A program made the translations under genes and the position numbers. A DNA stretch of 60,736 nt from a virus. The stretch lies in the IMG/VR virus record IMGVR_UViG_3300047494_000097, positions 1 to 60,736 of that record. One strand, given 5' to 3'. Numbering within the stretch: the stretch's first letter is position 1; each line of letters starts with the position of its first letter. Under the pieces are notes generated by a model that had not been told where the DNA came from, did no database searches, and saw only the letters and a list, made by a program, of their open reading frames with translations. Shown here piece by piece: positions 8,473 to 17,353 of the stretch.

Positions 8473-8849
8473 CAGACCGCCTCCCGCTTTTCTTGCTCGG
8501 CCTCGATTTCCAGAAACCGCTTGCGGCCGTTCAGCTCTTTGACGCGCCGGATCCGGTAGACGTCGATCCGCTTGCGGCCGTGATAGAGCTTGGTGTTGCG
8601 CAGAATGACGTGGCGTGTGTCCAGCCAGGGCAGCCAGCGAAGCCAGATCATATGTGTGACCGGACGATCCGTTTGCTGCGCGGCATAAAACGTCTGCGGG
8701 TATAGATCTTCGACTTTGGCGTGCACGCGGACGGCGTTGTTCAGCGTCTCCTCGATGCCGGTGAGGTCGTCGGGCACCTGCACACGCTCGGCGAGGAACA
8801 CCAGCCAGCGCAGCTCGTTGACCGCGACGCGCTGGTTGTTGTTGCCCAT
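8472..8849 (-). CDS. Head-tail adaptor (phage_H_T_join / gp16-like stopper)
   Basis: This 125-residue small beta-barrel-type protein has the pattern LRWLVFLAERVQVPDDL, HMIWLRWLPWLDTRHVILR, then DVYRIRRVKELNGRKRFLEI. It is typical of SPP1 gp16/HK97 gp9-like stoppers that close the portal after packaging. It lies between the gp6-like connector and the gp10-like protein. Confidence 0.75.
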   Translation of the reverse strand: MGNNNQRVAVNELRWLVFLAERVQVPDDLTGIEETLNNAVRVHAKVEDLYPQTFYAAQQTDRPVTHMIWLRWLPWLDTRHVILRNTKLYHGRKRIDVYRIRRVKELNGRKRFLEIEAEQEKREAV

Positions 8850-8850
8850 T

Positions 8851-9492
8851 TCACCCGCCGAACGTAACGAGCCTGTTCATGCCGAGCAGGCGCTTGGCAA
8901 ACGTTGGGATCTCGCCATCCGTGTCGCCGCGGTTTTCATAGAGGTGCGCGAGGATCGCGAGGACGCCGGCGACGATCGAGCCGGGCACATAGGAGCCATC
9001 CGGGCCGTAGCCGCAGGTGAACCGAAAGAGCAGGTAATCCTGGCCGCCGGGGATCGCACCGGCGTGGAAGTTCACGCGGCCCAGGCGGAGATCCGCGTCA
9101 TACTCCGACGGGTCGAGCTGCTGGTCGGTTTGGCCCCAGATCCCATAGCCGACATTGTCGACCGACTGCAGCGGCCGCCGCGGCAGATCCGTCGGGTAGT
9201 TCATGACGTTCGGCCAAGGATACCAGAGCGGATAGATCGTGATCGGGAAGGGGAGCGAGACGAACGGGTATGCGCCAGTGAACGGCTTCTGGCTGATGCA
9301 GTACTCGAGCTGCTGGGTGATGAACGAAGTGCCGGTGTAGTCCTGCGCATAGTCGCGCGCCGCAGCCATCAGGATCTGGATCAGGTCGTCGTCGTCGTTG
9401 TTGTCGACCCGCAGGTGCTTCTTCGCCTGATCGAGCGTGACGACCTCTTTGACAGGCGCGGTGATGACCGCCAGCGTGGCGTAGGCGGGCAT
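8851..9492 (-). CDS. Head-tail connector (gp6-like / phiE125 gp8 family)
   Basis: This 213-residue protein contains VVTLDQAKKHLRVDNNDDDD and DYAQDYTGTSFITQQLEYC, the hallmark N-terminal helices of gp6-like connectors. The C-terminal helix (GVLAILAHLYENRGD) matches the family end. It is predicted to form a ring below the portal. The gene overlaps the upstream Ala/Pro-rich protein by one base. Confidence 0.85.
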   Translation of the reverse strand: MPAYATLAVITAPVKEVVTLDQAKKHLRVDNNDDDDLIQILMAAARDYAQDYTGTSFITQQLEYCISQKPFTGAYPFVSLPFPITIYPLWYPWPNVMNYPTDLPRRPLQSVDNVGYGIWGQTDQQLDPSEYDADLRLGRVNFHAGAIPGGQDYLLFRFTCGYGPDGSYVPGSIVAGVLAILAHLYENRGDTDGEIPTFAKRLLGMNRLVTFGG

Positions 9493-9959
9493 TAACTCGC
9501 CGGCGTTGCCGGAACCGCCGTCGTCGTTGCGGAGGACGTCGCTGCCGTTGCAGGCGCGGGGGCTGCCGGCGCGGTGACGACGGGTGCAGAGTTCGGCGGG
9601 TTCACCTCTCCGCCGTGCTGGGCGTAGGTGGCAGGCAGGTTGCCGGACGCCAGGGTGCCGGTGTTGATCACGGTCCGCTCGGGCGCTGGCTCTTTGCCGA
9701 TGAGGCTGGTGTCGAGCCCGGCGGCGATCGGATCCGCGGGCGCCTGGCCGGGACCGTGCACGTGATTGATCAAGGTGCCGTCGGCATGCCCCGGGACCGT
9801 GCTGCCCTCGATGTTCTTGAGGCCGGGCGAATAGCTTTTGCCTGGCGATGGCACCAAGGGCGCGGCACCGATCGTGAACGGAGGCGGATCCGCCACGACT
9901 TCCGGGGAAGGGTCAGCTTTCGGCGCCGGCTTGGCGCTCGCGGTTTTGCTGTCGCTCAT
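9492..9959 (-). CDS. Unknown Ala/Pro-rich virion-region protein
   Basis: The 155-residue product is low complexity, rich in Ala, Pro, Thr and Ser at both ends. A more regular core (TLINHVHGPGQAPADPIAAG) sits in the middle. No family is recognised. It lies between the capsid and the gp6-like connector, where head decoration or spacer proteins are found, so a minor capsid role is possible but not shown. Confidence 0.6.
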   Translation of the reverse strand: MSDSKTASAKPAPKADPSPEVVADPPPFTIGAAPLVPSPGKSYSPGLKNIEGSTVPGHADGTLINHVHGPGQAPADPIAAGLDTSLIGKEPAPERTVINTGTLASGNLPATYAQHGGEVNPPNSAPVVTAPAAPAPATAATSSATTTAVPATPAS

Positions 9960-9972
9960 GGAGTGTCGTTCC

Positions 9973-10224
9973 TTACTTCGTCACCATCGCGGCGCCGGCG
10001 GTGAGCCGCGACCGGTCATGAACGACGATGGCGATGTTGCGCCGCGCGAGCATTTCAGCGTCACGCGGCGAGAAACCGGCCTCCTGCCCGCGCTGAAACG
10101 CGGTGGGACCGAACGCATGCCAGCGTCGGAACCGGACGGTGACCTCGTCGGGCGGAGGCGCCGCGTCGCCGATCGAGGTTTGTGGGGTGCCACCCGCGGC
10201 CGTGGCGGCGTCTTTTGCTGACAT
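9973..10224 (-). CDS. Small unknown head-region protein
   Basis: This 83-residue protein has a disordered N-terminus and a compact C-terminal half (VTVRFRRWHAFGPTAF then GFSPRDAEMLARRNIAIVV). The SPRDAEML segment resembles a short helix-turn unit seen in small proteins just downstream of HK97 capsid genes. No function can be assigned. Confidence 0.6.
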   Translation of the reverse strand: MSAKDAATAAGGTPQTSIGDAAPPPDEVTVRFRRWHAFGPTAFQRGQEAGFSPRDAEMLARRNIAIVVHDRSRLTAGAAMVTK

Positions 10225-10248
10225 GGAATGAGCTCCCTATTGATGCGA

Positions 10249-11826
10249 TTATGGGCGGCCGGGCAGGGTGCCACCCGGCGCCACGGCGCTGACGTTGGCC
10301 GGGTTGTTGGAACCCGTCGGCGCCGCGGTGCCCCAGGTGCTCGGCGCGGCCGAGGCGTCGCCGCTGGGCGCCTGCACGTAGTAGGCGGTGCCCCCGCTGA
10401 GGTTTGTGTAGCCAGCCGGAACCCAGCCAGGCAGGGACGCGACGCAGAGCGACGCGAGGTGGCGCATGTTGAAATCATGCTCCTCGATCACCCGAAACGC
10501 CGTCTGGTCGCGAGTGAATGCGCTCACGGAATTGCCGCCGGCGTCCTTGTAGGAAGCCACGTCGGACGCATCGATCACGACGTTGTACGTCTCGGCGAGG
10601 ATCACGTCGTTCATGTCGACCAGGAACAGGAATGTGCCGTTGTTCACCGGCGATTGCGTCGTGCCGGTGTTGACGTTGGTCGGCAGCTGCTGGGTGACCA
10701 TGAAGGGATACTTCATCAGCGTCCCGGCATCGAGCTCGTCCTTGTAGACGAAGTTGCCGACCTGATCGCGCAGCCCGGAGAGGAACGCCTCGGTGAGCGG
10801 CGAGCCGATCCAGACTGGCCGGATCATCCGGGACATGTTCATCCGCAGGGTCATCTTCATGCCCAGTAGGGTGCCGACAACGGCGGTCAGAATGGTGGCG
10901 TTGTCGGTGGCGGTGAATGCCGCGACGGTCAGCTTGTTCGATGTCGGCACCAGGTTGAGGAAACCGATCGGCGAGCCGGCGGAGCCGTCGCCGAGCTGGA
11001 ACGCGAGATCCTCGCGGCGCGCAACCGTCTGCACCAGGTCGTCGCGGACGATGCCCTCGACGCCGATCGCGGCGCGGCGGATCAGATCGTTCGAGACAGG
11101 GACCAAAGCTGTCAGCTTTTTTGCATTCAGCTGCAGGTCGTCGAACGTTTCCTGGCTGGCAACGATGTCGTCGAGCTCGCCCTGGTAGCCGGCGGTGGCA
11201 CCCCCTGACATGCGCGGAATGGTCATGTTGCCCAGTGGCATCGGCAGAACGACGGGCCCCGCCTTGCGGATGACCGTCTCGGCGCGAAGCAGCTCAATGA
11301 ACTCGGTGGCGAAGGCCTGCGGCACCAGCGCGCCGCCGGTGGCGACGCCGGAGCTGTTCAGCGCCTTGGCGACGTCTTTGTCGCCGAACCGGCGCTCGAT
11401 GAACGCTGCGGCGCCGTTCATGCCGAGGCCGCCCTTGGCGTGGAAAATCCCGATCGCAAAGCGGGCGATCTTGAAGCCCTTCTGCTCGGGGATCTGGAAC
11501 TCGCCATAGCCGTGCGGCGTCATCAGCGTGTGGCCTGTCGCGCCGCCGGCTTTGACAACCGGCACGCCGGCGGCGGCCTCGCTATCGTCGCTGCCGACAT
11601 CCTGGGCGCTGTCGCCCTCCATCTGCAGGGCGGTCTCGACCCGCTCAATGCGCGCGGTCAGTGCGGAGAGCTGCCCTTCAATCTCGGCGAGGCGGGCGGC
11701 CTCGCTTTCCGGCATCTCCTCGCCGTCCTTCATCGCCATTTCTTTGGCGACGAGGGCGATGGCTTCCTTACGCAGGAGAGCCTGCTGGTGACGCAGTTCC
11801 TTCAGCTTCGCACTGAAAACGGACAT
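10249..11826 (-). CDS. Major capsid protein, HK97 fold, with N-terminal delta/scaffold region
   Basis: The 525-residue protein forms the icosahedral shell. Residues 1-65 are a charged coiled coil (LKELRHQQALLRKEAIAL onward), the delta domain removed by the prohead protease. A linker follows, then the HK97 core with FATEFIELLRAETVIRKAG, PRMSGGATAGYQGE and PVSNDLIRRA. About 50 extra Gly/Ala/Pro-rich residues end the protein. I prefer the ATG at 11826 to the one at 11838, because GGAG lies six bases ahead of it inside a conserved leader (11831-11869). Confidence 0.9.
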   Translation of the reverse strand: MSVFSAKLKELRHQQALLRKEAIALVAKEMAMKDGEEMPESEAARLAEIEGQLSALTARIERVETALQMEGDSAQDVGSDDSEAAAGVPVVKAGGATGHTLMTPHGYGEFQIPEQKGFKIARFAIGIFHAKGGLGMNGAAAFIERRFGDKDVAKALNSSGVATGGALVPQAFATEFIELLRAETVIRKAGPVVLPMPLGNMTIPRMSGGATAGYQGELDDIVASQETFDDLQLNAKKLTALVPVSNDLIRRAAIGVEGIVRDDLVQTVARREDLAFQLGDGSAGSPIGFLNLVPTSNKLTVAAFTATDNATILTAVVGTLLGMKMTLRMNMSRMIRPVWIGSPLTEAFLSGLRDQVGNFVYKDELDAGTLMKYPFMVTQQLPTNVNTGTTQSPVNNGTFLFLVDMNDVILAETYNVVIDASDVASYKDAGGNSVSAFTRDQTAFRVIEEHDFNMRHLASLCVASLPGWVPAGYTNLSGGTAYYVQAPSGDASAAPSTWGTAAPTGSNNPANVSAVAPGGTLPGRP

Positions 11827-11830
11827 GGTA

Positions 11831-11869
11831 GGCTCCATCTGAGGGAAAGCCGCGTCATCACGACGGGGC
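11831..11869 (-). promoter_or_regulatory. Conserved stem-loop leader ahead of the capsid gene
   Basis: On the minus strand this 39-base leader contains a hairpin (GCCCCGTC, loop GTGAT, GACGCGGC; one mismatch), an 8-base variable spacer, and AGATGGAGCC, which carries the capsid ribosome-binding site. The same leader occurs at 52628-52666 with 34 of 39 bases identical and identical spacing. A translation-enhancing or RNA-stabilising element for abundant virion proteins is inferred. Confidence 0.55.
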
Positions 11870-11936
11870 GTTGGCGCTGCTCAGGGCAGCAGGCGGGACT
11901 TGCCCAAGGTCCAGACGGGGCAGGCGAAAAACGAAA

Positions 11937-12629
11937 CTAGGTGAAAGTGATTCGACGGGCCTGCAGCTGACGCTGGCGACGCGCCTCGCGGACTGCTTCG
12001 AGCGCCGCCTGGGCCAGCGCGGCGGCCTCTACGTCCTTGGGGTTGGGTACCTCGCCGGCCATCGAAATTACAGGGTCAAGCAGCGCATCTGGATTGCATG
12101 GCACGCCAACGACGCTGATTTCGAGCAATTCGGAAGAGTGGAAGTCGATGCCTGCAAACCAGTCATCCGCCCCGCGCTCTTTATCGTCAGTGATATCCCA
12201 TTCGAGTGGCTTAAAACCGACTGAAACGGCGGTCATGAAGCCCGCTTTGTAGCTTCTATAAGCGTCTTCGGCGAAGACACCTGTGACTGGATAATCGGCC
12301 GATTTGAACTCAAAAACGGATTTCAAAGCCCCGTCGACAACGCCGATCGAAAGTGCCTTGCCGATGACCTTGTCATGCTCATGCATCCAAAGGACGAGCG
12401 GGTTCTTTATGTAGTTATCAAGTTTCCAGCCACTTTGATTGATGACGTCATTTTCGCGGTCGACCGTAGAGGTAGAGCATGTGAATTGAAGCGTTCTGGC
12501 TGCGTTTTCTGGATCGGGTGCATCGGCAGACAAGAAGCCTTCCTTAAAGACCGCCATCTCTGGCGCAAGACGTTGATTTTTCCGAACCATCGATTTGAAC
12601 TGATTGGCTGTCAGGCGGCGTAAGATCAT
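11937..12629 (-). CDS. Prohead maturation protease (HK97 family, S78)
   Basis: This 230-residue serine protease of herpesvirus-assemblin type cleaves the capsid delta domain. Visible features are the early STVDRENDVINQSGW segment, His83/His85 in WMHEHDKVIG and Ser136 in TAVSVGF, followed by ELLEISVVGVPCNPDA. This gives the His/Ser pair and the family signature. It sits between portal and capsid in the standard order. A small out-of-frame ORF (12544-12702) overlaps its 5' end. Confidence 0.9.
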   Translation of the reverse strand: MILRRLTANQFKSMVRKNQRLAPEMAVFKEGFLSADAPDPENAARTLQFTCSTSTVDRENDVINQSGWKLDNYIKNPLVLWMHEHDKVIGKALSIGVVDGALKSVFEFKSADYPVTGVFAEDAYRSYKAGFMTAVSVGFKPLEWDITDDKERGADDWFAGIDFHSSELLEISVVGVPCNPDALLDPVISMAGEVPNPKDVEAAALAQAALEAVREARRQRQLQARRITFT

Positions 12630-12702
12630 TTAATCTCCCTTTCAGCACCAAGAGTTCGGCGCGGAGGGCTTCAATCAGCTTGTTCTTTTCGTAATGCCTC
12701 AT
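12544..12702 (-). CDS. Possible small coiled-coil protein overlapping the protease start
   Basis: A 52-codon frame begins in the 102-base portal-protease gap and runs 86 bases into the protease gene in another frame. Residues 2-27 (RHYEKNKLIEALRAEL, then LVLKGRLNDL) form a charged amphipathic helix unlike random shadow translation. The open frame extends upstream without an ATG. It could be a short scaffold-like peptide, or the helix could be a relic. Evidence is limited to composition. Confidence 0.35.
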   Translation of the reverse strand: MRHYEKNKLIEALRAELLVLKGRLNDLTPPDSQSVQIDGSEKSTSCARDGGL

Positions 12703-12731
12703 CCAGCGATTGCTGGGATCGTCGGCCCGCT

Positions 12732-14042
12732 TTAGTTTGACGTCTCGGCGGGTTTCGGCGTCGGATTCGGCGCCATGTCACCAGGCGTCTGCGTCGGCGT
12801 GTTCAAAGCCCCAATGTTCAGCGGGCGATTGTAGTCGTCGCCGTTGGGGATGCGGTCCCGCCCCTCGAGGAGCCGAACCTCATTGACGGAGAGGAACCCA
12901 TTGTTCAGGCCAACGGCGTTCGCGTCGTAGCGCGTCTTGCGGTCTGCCCGGAGCAGTTCGTCCCAATTCCAGTCGAACGTGAAGTCGCCGCGCTCGTCGT
13001 CGAAGAGGAGCTTATTCTCGCACTCCTGCACGATCTGCGTCGCGTCCGGCAGAAGCGCGTCGTTGATGTAGGCTTGCTCGGCGATTTCCATGTTCGAGTA
13101 AGTTGACCCCGTCAGGTCCATAACCTTGTGGGGTGGCACGCGGAAGAGCCGGCAAATCTCGTTGCTTTGGAATTTACGCGTCTCGATGAACTGCGCATCC
13201 TCGCTGGTCATCGAGATCTTGGTAAACTTCATTCCCTCCTCGAGGACGGGCACCTTGTGGGCGTTCTGCACGCCCTGGAACTTGTCGCCAAAGCTGCGGC
13301 TGATCTGATCTTTCGCGAGGTCCGAGAGCGAACCGGGATGCTCGAGGACGCCGGACACCTGGGCGCCCTGGCGGAAGAGAATTGCGCCGTGCTGCTGGGT
13401 GGCCAGCGCCAGGCCGATGGCCTCCTGGCTGGCCGCGATCGGTGAGACGCCGATATAGCCAGCGTCCATCGGGAAGTTCTTGATGTGCAGCACGTTCTCG
13501 GAATGGAACCGCTTTGGCTCGCTGTTGGGCGCCAGCAGCGGGTGCGACATCATGTAGAACATCTCGCCGCCCGGGCTGATCCTGGGCGAGCAGCTGTCCG
13601 GATGGATCGGGATCAGATCCAGCGGGTCGCCGCCGGCGTTGCGACGGATCACCACATAGGCGTTGCCGCGCAGGCAGATCGAGGTCTCGATGAACTGCTT
13701 AAAGGTGAACGGCGTCATCCAATCGTTCGGGCGCATCAGTAGCCGGGCGATCGGGTGAGAGGTGTCGATCTTTGCGCCGCCGCCGGCCTCGCGGCGCTTC
13801 AGCCGTAACGGAACCTTCGCGAGATCCTCGGATCGGGCTTTGACGCAGCCATAGACCGTCGTCGATTGGATGGCTGTGAACTGTGAAACCGGGACGCCGG
13901 TCGAGCTCGGAAAGCCGCCCAGCGCCCAGAACAGCGTCGGCGTTGGGAACGCGAGCGACCCTCCGCTGCCAGGTCCATCCTTGGCAACCGACGGAAAGAA
14001 TTGCGGCTCACGCGCGAGCCGAGAGAGGCGGGGAGGCGGCAT
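12732..14042 (-). CDS. Portal protein, HK97 family
   Basis: This 436-residue protein forms the dodecameric portal through which DNA is packaged. Family features include the STTVYGCVKARSEDLAKVPL segment near residue 70, PNDWMTPFTFKQFIE, the HIKNFPMDAGYIGVSPI region, and RLFRVPPHKVMDLTGSTYSN with a downstream LLPDATQIVQECENKLL helix. The C-terminus is Pro/Thr-rich. Unusually, a secreted-type protein gene separates it from the terminase. Confidence 0.92.
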   Translation of the reverse strand: MPPPRLSRLAREPQFFPSVAKDGPGSGGSLAFPTPTLFWALGGFPSSTGVPVSQFTAIQSTTVYGCVKARSEDLAKVPLRLKRREAGGGAKIDTSHPIARLLMRPNDWMTPFTFKQFIETSICLRGNAYVVIRRNAGGDPLDLIPIHPDSCSPRISPGGEMFYMMSHPLLAPNSEPKRFHSENVLHIKNFPMDAGYIGVSPIAASQEAIGLALATQQHGAILFRQGAQVSGVLEHPGSLSDLAKDQISRSFGDKFQGVQNAHKVPVLEEGMKFTKISMTSEDAQFIETRKFQSNEICRLFRVPPHKVMDLTGSTYSNMEIAEQAYINDALLPDATQIVQECENKLLFDDERGDFTFDWNWDELLRADRKTRYDANAVGLNNGFLSVNEVRLLEGRDRIPNGDDYNRPLNIGALNTPTQTPGDMAPNPTPKPAETSN

Positions 14043-14579
14043 TTACCAGGTGACGGTACCGGTCTTGTAGATCTGGCCGCGCGTCATGGTGAGGCCGGTG
14101 GCCGCCGTGACGCTCGAGCCGTCGCTCGAGGTGCCGATGGTGGCGCCGGAGGTCAGCGTGCCCTGGGAAAACTTGCTGCTGAAGATCGTCGCCTGCGACG
14201 TCAGGGTAAACGCAATGGCGCCGACATCGCCGCGATCGCCGGGCGTCGAGAGCGAAATCGACGTGGCCAGCGGAATGACGGCGATGAGGTTGCCACCGGT
14301 GAGCGCGTCATAAAGCCCACGGCCGACCACCGTGCCGGTTGCGGTCTGCAGGAACGAGAACGGGATCGAGTTGACGGTTTTGCCGTAGACCATGTCGGTC
14401 ATGGCGATCGGCTGCCGCGAGTATCCGGTTGCAGTCAGCTCGGTGCAGCTGGTCGCGGTGACCGCCGTGCAGTCGGACAGGAAGCCGACAAACGCATCGG
14501 CCTTCGCCGAGATGATTGCGGCTCCGACCAGGACAGCCGCCAGCGCACCTACGCGAAGGGCTTTGAAAAAGTTTTTCAT
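14043..14579 (-). CDS. Sec-signal protein between terminase and portal, function unknown
   Basis: From the ATG at 14579 the product has 178 residues and begins MKNFFKALRVGALAAVLVGA followed by an AKADA cleavage-like site, a textbook signal peptide. A GAGGA ribosome-binding site overlaps the terminase stop, which decides this start over the longer open frame reaching 14789. The mature part is beta-rich with two cysteines (SDCTAVTATSCTEL) and ends in GQIYKTGTVTW. I do not recognise the family. A periplasmic or surface role, or a decoration protein, is possible. Confidence 0.75.
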   Translation of the reverse strand: MKNFFKALRVGALAAVLVGAAIISAKADAFVGFLSDCTAVTATSCTELTATGYSRQPIAMTDMVYGKTVNSIPFSFLQTATGTVVGRGLYDALTGGNLIAVIPLATSISLSTPGDRGDVGAIAFTLTSQATIFSSKFSQGTLTSGATIGTSSDGSSVTAATGLTMTRGQIYKTGTVTW

Positions 14580-14589
14580 GCTTTTTTCC

Positions 14590-16281
14590 TCAGACGAATG
14601 AGATGCCGCGGGTCTCGTAGACGGAGCGTTTCGGGCGGGCTTCCATGCACCGGGCGATCGCCATGATGGTGGCAATCGCGGCGTCAATTTTCTGTTCCGG
14701 CCGGGGCTTGCGCGGGTAGACGTTGGCGCGGGCGTCGTAGTGGCCGACCACGTTGCCGATGCACCACTCGAGCACCGGGTTGCCGTCATGCGCGAGCCGG
14801 CCGGCGCGCATTGCGGCGTCGAGCTCCTTCGTGGCCGGGCTGAAGTTCTGCGTATTTGGCCGGAATTCGACCATCGGCAGGCCCTCGGCGATCATGCGCT
14901 GGGCGAACTGCGTCGCCGCCCACGGGTCGAACGCGATGCTCTGGATCCGGAACCGCTTGGCAAAGTCGAGCAGGTCGTCCTCGATGACCGAAAAATCCGT
15001 TTCGTTGCCGGACGTCACGGTCAGATATTGCTCAGCCGCCCAGCCAGGGTAGGACGGGTTGCGCGCCTCCATCACCGCGGCTTCGTTCAGGTAGCAGCGG
15101 GCAAACACACGATAATGCAGGTTGTGCGTCTCGGGATCTTCTTCGGCGAACACCAGCGAGAGCGCGGCAATATCCGTCTTGCTGGCGAGGTCCAGGCCGA
15201 GGTGGCAGGATCTGCCCTCGAGCTGATCGAGATCCAGGTCGCGATCGGCGCAGGCCCGCCAGGTCCGCATGGAAAACAGCGCCTCGTCGGCGCCCATCCA
15301 GACGTTCAGGTGCTTCGTCATCGCCGCCGCTTCCTGGGCGGGGTTGTTGCGCGCCTGCTTCATGATGCCGCGCACGGCGTCAGGTTGGACACTCTGACCC
15401 CAGCCTGGGTTGCATTTGATCCAGGTCTCCTCGGACCAGGGATCGTCGCCGTCGTCGACCGTGTAGATCAGGCCGAACAGGGTGTCGTCCTCGGCTTTGC
15501 CGTCGAGCACGCGCACCGTGTAATCCCAGAGCTGCTTGCCGATGCCGGAGGTGTTCGAGGTGGCGGTCGAAATACTGAGCAGCAGGGGATGCCGGCGCTT
15601 GCCCATCGCCGTGCGCAGCACGTCGTAAACCTCGGACGTCTTGTGCGAGCCGATCTCGTCGCAGACGGCGATGTGGACGTTCAGGCCGTCAAGCGCCTTG
15701 GCGTCGGAGGAGACGGCGGTGAACCGGGAGGCCGTGGTCTCCTGGAAGATCGACTTGCTGAGCTCCTTAATGCCGTAGGCACCGCGGAAGTCGGGCGAGC
15801 GGCGCACCATGTTCTGGGCGGTCTCGAACAGGATCCGCGCCTGGTCGCGCGTGACCGCGGCGGCGTAGCCCTCGGCGCCCTCTTCGCCCTCACAGAAGGT
15901 GAGATAAAGAACCACCGGCGCCGCGATCGTCGTTTTTCCATTGCCGCGCGGAACGAAAACGACGGCCTGACGGAACCGACGGCTGCCGGTTTCTTTGTCG
16001 TAGAACCCGAAGACGTTCGCATAAATGAACTGCTGCCAGCCCATCAGTCTCAGGGGCTTGCCGCCGAGCGGGCCTTTGATGTTCGGCAGAAGGCCCGCCA
16101 GCATCATCGGCGCCTCAGCGGCGGCTGGGCGGAATTCCCAGGGCGATCGTCCGGCCTCGGCGGCCGCCAGGTCGTCGCTGAACCGCTGGCACGCTAGACG
16201 CACGAGGCGGCCGGCGGGAATTTTGCCCGCCAGGACGCCGGCGCAATAGTCCAGCGCCCCGTCGACGCCAGACGTCGCCAT
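14590..16281 (-). CDS. terL: Terminase large subunit (Terminase_1 family)
   Basis: The 563-residue packaging motor has an ATPase domain with Walker A PRGNGKTT (residues 111-118) and Walker B IAVCDE (204-209). The coupling segment (LLSISTATSNTSGIGKQLWD) follows. The C-terminal RNase H-like nuclease has the acidic LGLDLASKTDIAAL motif and a late HYDARANVYPRK segment. It pairs with the P27-type small subunit and an adjacent HNH endonuclease, a combination associated with cos-type packaging in HK97-like phages. Confidence 0.93.
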   Translation of the reverse strand: MATSGVDGALDYCAGVLAGKIPAGRLVRLACQRFSDDLAAAEAGRSPWEFRPAAAEAPMMLAGLLPNIKGPLGGKPLRLMGWQQFIYANVFGFYDKETGSRRFRQAVVFVPRGNGKTTIAAPVVLYLTFCEGEEGAEGYAAAVTRDQARILFETAQNMVRRSPDFRGAYGIKELSKSIFQETTASRFTAVSSDAKALDGLNVHIAVCDEIGSHKTSEVYDVLRTAMGKRRHPLLLSISTATSNTSGIGKQLWDYTVRVLDGKAEDDTLFGLIYTVDDGDDPWSEETWIKCNPGWGQSVQPDAVRGIMKQARNNPAQEAAAMTKHLNVWMGADEALFSMRTWRACADRDLDLDQLEGRSCHLGLDLASKTDIAALSLVFAEEDPETHNLHYRVFARCYLNEAAVMEARNPSYPGWAAEQYLTVTSGNETDFSVIEDDLLDFAKRFRIQSIAFDPWAATQFAQRMIAEGLPMVEFRPNTQNFSPATKELDAAMRAGRLAHDGNPVLEWCIGNVVGHYDARANVYPRKPRPEQKIDAAIATIMAIARCMEARPKRSVYETRGISFV

Positions 16282-16296
16282 AAGATGGTCTTTCGG

Positions 16297-16818
16297 TTAG
16301 GTCAGGCCGCCCTGCAGCAGTTTCAGCTTCGTCCAGGGGCTGTCAGGCGTCGGCATGGTCGCCGGCGCCTCGGCACCGCCTCGAGGCACCAGGCGCGGCC
16401 GAGCGGCCGGCGTAAAGCCCAGTTCGCTGGCGCAGCGGATCATCAGATCGGCGCTCTGGTTGATGACGCGGAGGTAGGGCGACATGATCGTGTCGCCTTG
16501 GCGCCCTTTCGCGAGCAGCGGCAGCGGATTGTCCGAGTCTTGCCTGGCCTGCATCTGGATCGCTTGGCGGTGGCGATCCTCGGCCTCGCACCAAGCCACC
16601 ATGACGCCTCGGTCGATTTTCGCGAGAACGTCCGCCGGCGCGTTGGCCATCGCGTAGGTCCATGACTCGCGCTGGCCCGGCGTCAAATAGTCCGGCGCTT
16701 CCAGGCGACCATAAGCGACAGGCTCAGCGGCCCGGCTTTGATGTCGCTTTTTGCGAAGTGTGCCATGCAGCTTGAGAAGCGGTGTCGGTTTCGGCTTCGG
16801 GCCAGGGGTTCGGGCCAT
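16297..16818 (-). CDS. terS: Terminase small subunit, P27 family
   Basis: This 173-residue protein opens with the basic MARTPGPKPKPTPLLKLHGT segment, followed by APDYLTPGQRESWTYAMANA and a helical region, the usual P27 pattern. It recognises phage DNA and regulates the large subunit. It lies eight bases after the HNH gene stop and 15 bases before the large subunit. Confidence 0.85.
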   Translation of the reverse strand: MARTPGPKPKPTPLLKLHGTLRKKRHQSRAAEPVAYGRLEAPDYLTPGQRESWTYAMANAPADVLAKIDRGVMVAWCEAEDRHRQAIQMQARQDSDNPLPLLAKGRQGDTIMSPYLRVINQSADLMIRCASELGFTPAARPRLVPRGGAEAPATMPTPDSPWTKLKLLQGGLT

Positions 16819-16825
16819 TTTTCCT

Positions 16826-17167
16826 CTATCGGCCGCCGCGCATCCGCTCGAGCCGCGCTGCTTCGGCCTGGTCGCGGGCGGTGCGCTCGCTGTGGCAGCT
16901 GGCGCAGAGCGGCCGCAGGTTTGTCCATTCGAGCCGCAGATCCGGGCGGCGCTCGATGGTTTGAATGTGGTCGACCTGGGTGGCCTCGACCACTTCGCCG
17001 CGCTCCTGGTGGAACAGACAAAGCGGGTGGGCGGCCAGGAATGCGCGCCTTAGCTTTTCCCACGTGCGGTCGTAACCACGAGAGTGGGCGGAGCCGCGAT
17101 ATTGGGAAAATGGGCTGGCGCCAGAGCTGGCATGAGCCGGGCGGTGCACCGGCGGGCGACTCGGCAT
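16826..17167 (-). CDS. HNH endonuclease, packaging-associated
   Basis: The 113-residue protein has a zinc-finger HNH core: HPLCLFH, then ATQVDHIQTIERRPD, then NLRPLCASCHSERTA (paired Cys with VDH and N). HNH proteins directly upstream of terminase small subunits assist cos cleavage in HK97-type phages. It is the first gene of the leftward virion operon, and the start is followed by a basic, Pro/His-rich tail. Confidence 0.88.
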   Translation of the reverse strand: MPSRPPVHRPAHASSGASPFSQYRGSAHSRGYDRTWEKLRRAFLAAHPLCLFHQERGEVVEATQVDHIQTIERRPDLRLEWTNLRPLCASCHSERTARDQAEAARLERMRGGR

Positions 17168-17353
17168 GGGTTTCGTGAAACCTTCGCCTGCCCGGTCGAC
17201 CCCGAGCGTGGTTTTTCTGGGGTCAAAACCCGTCCGGTGTCAATCCTTTGTGCGTTGGGAGAAACCAAAACCCAAATCTGGCATTCACCCGCCGCTGTTT
17301 TTGTTGCAACAATAACTCTTGCGACAATGACTTTTTGTTGCTACATTTAGGTC
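17168..17353. promoter_or_regulatory. Divergent promoter region with perfect palindrome TTGTTGCAACAA
   Basis: This AT-rich intergenic region separates the leftward packaging/virion operon from rightward brnT. A perfect 12-base palindrome TTGTTGCAACAA lies at 17301-17312. Two overlapping rightward promoter readings are possible: TTGTTG with GACAAT at 16 bases, or TTGCGA (17319) with TACATT (17342) at 17 bases. The palindrome is a plausible BrnA operator. A leftward late promoter is expected here but none is clear. Confidence 0.45.

Noticed and set aside
11827-11838. Upstream ATG for the capsid protein
   Set aside because: This ATG is part of the conserved leader AGATGGAGCC found also at 52628. 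The next ATG has proper GGAG spacing.
14580-14789. N-terminal extension of the secreted protein
   Set aside because: It lies inside the terminase gene in another frame. The ATG at 14579 has a ribosome site and a signal peptide.
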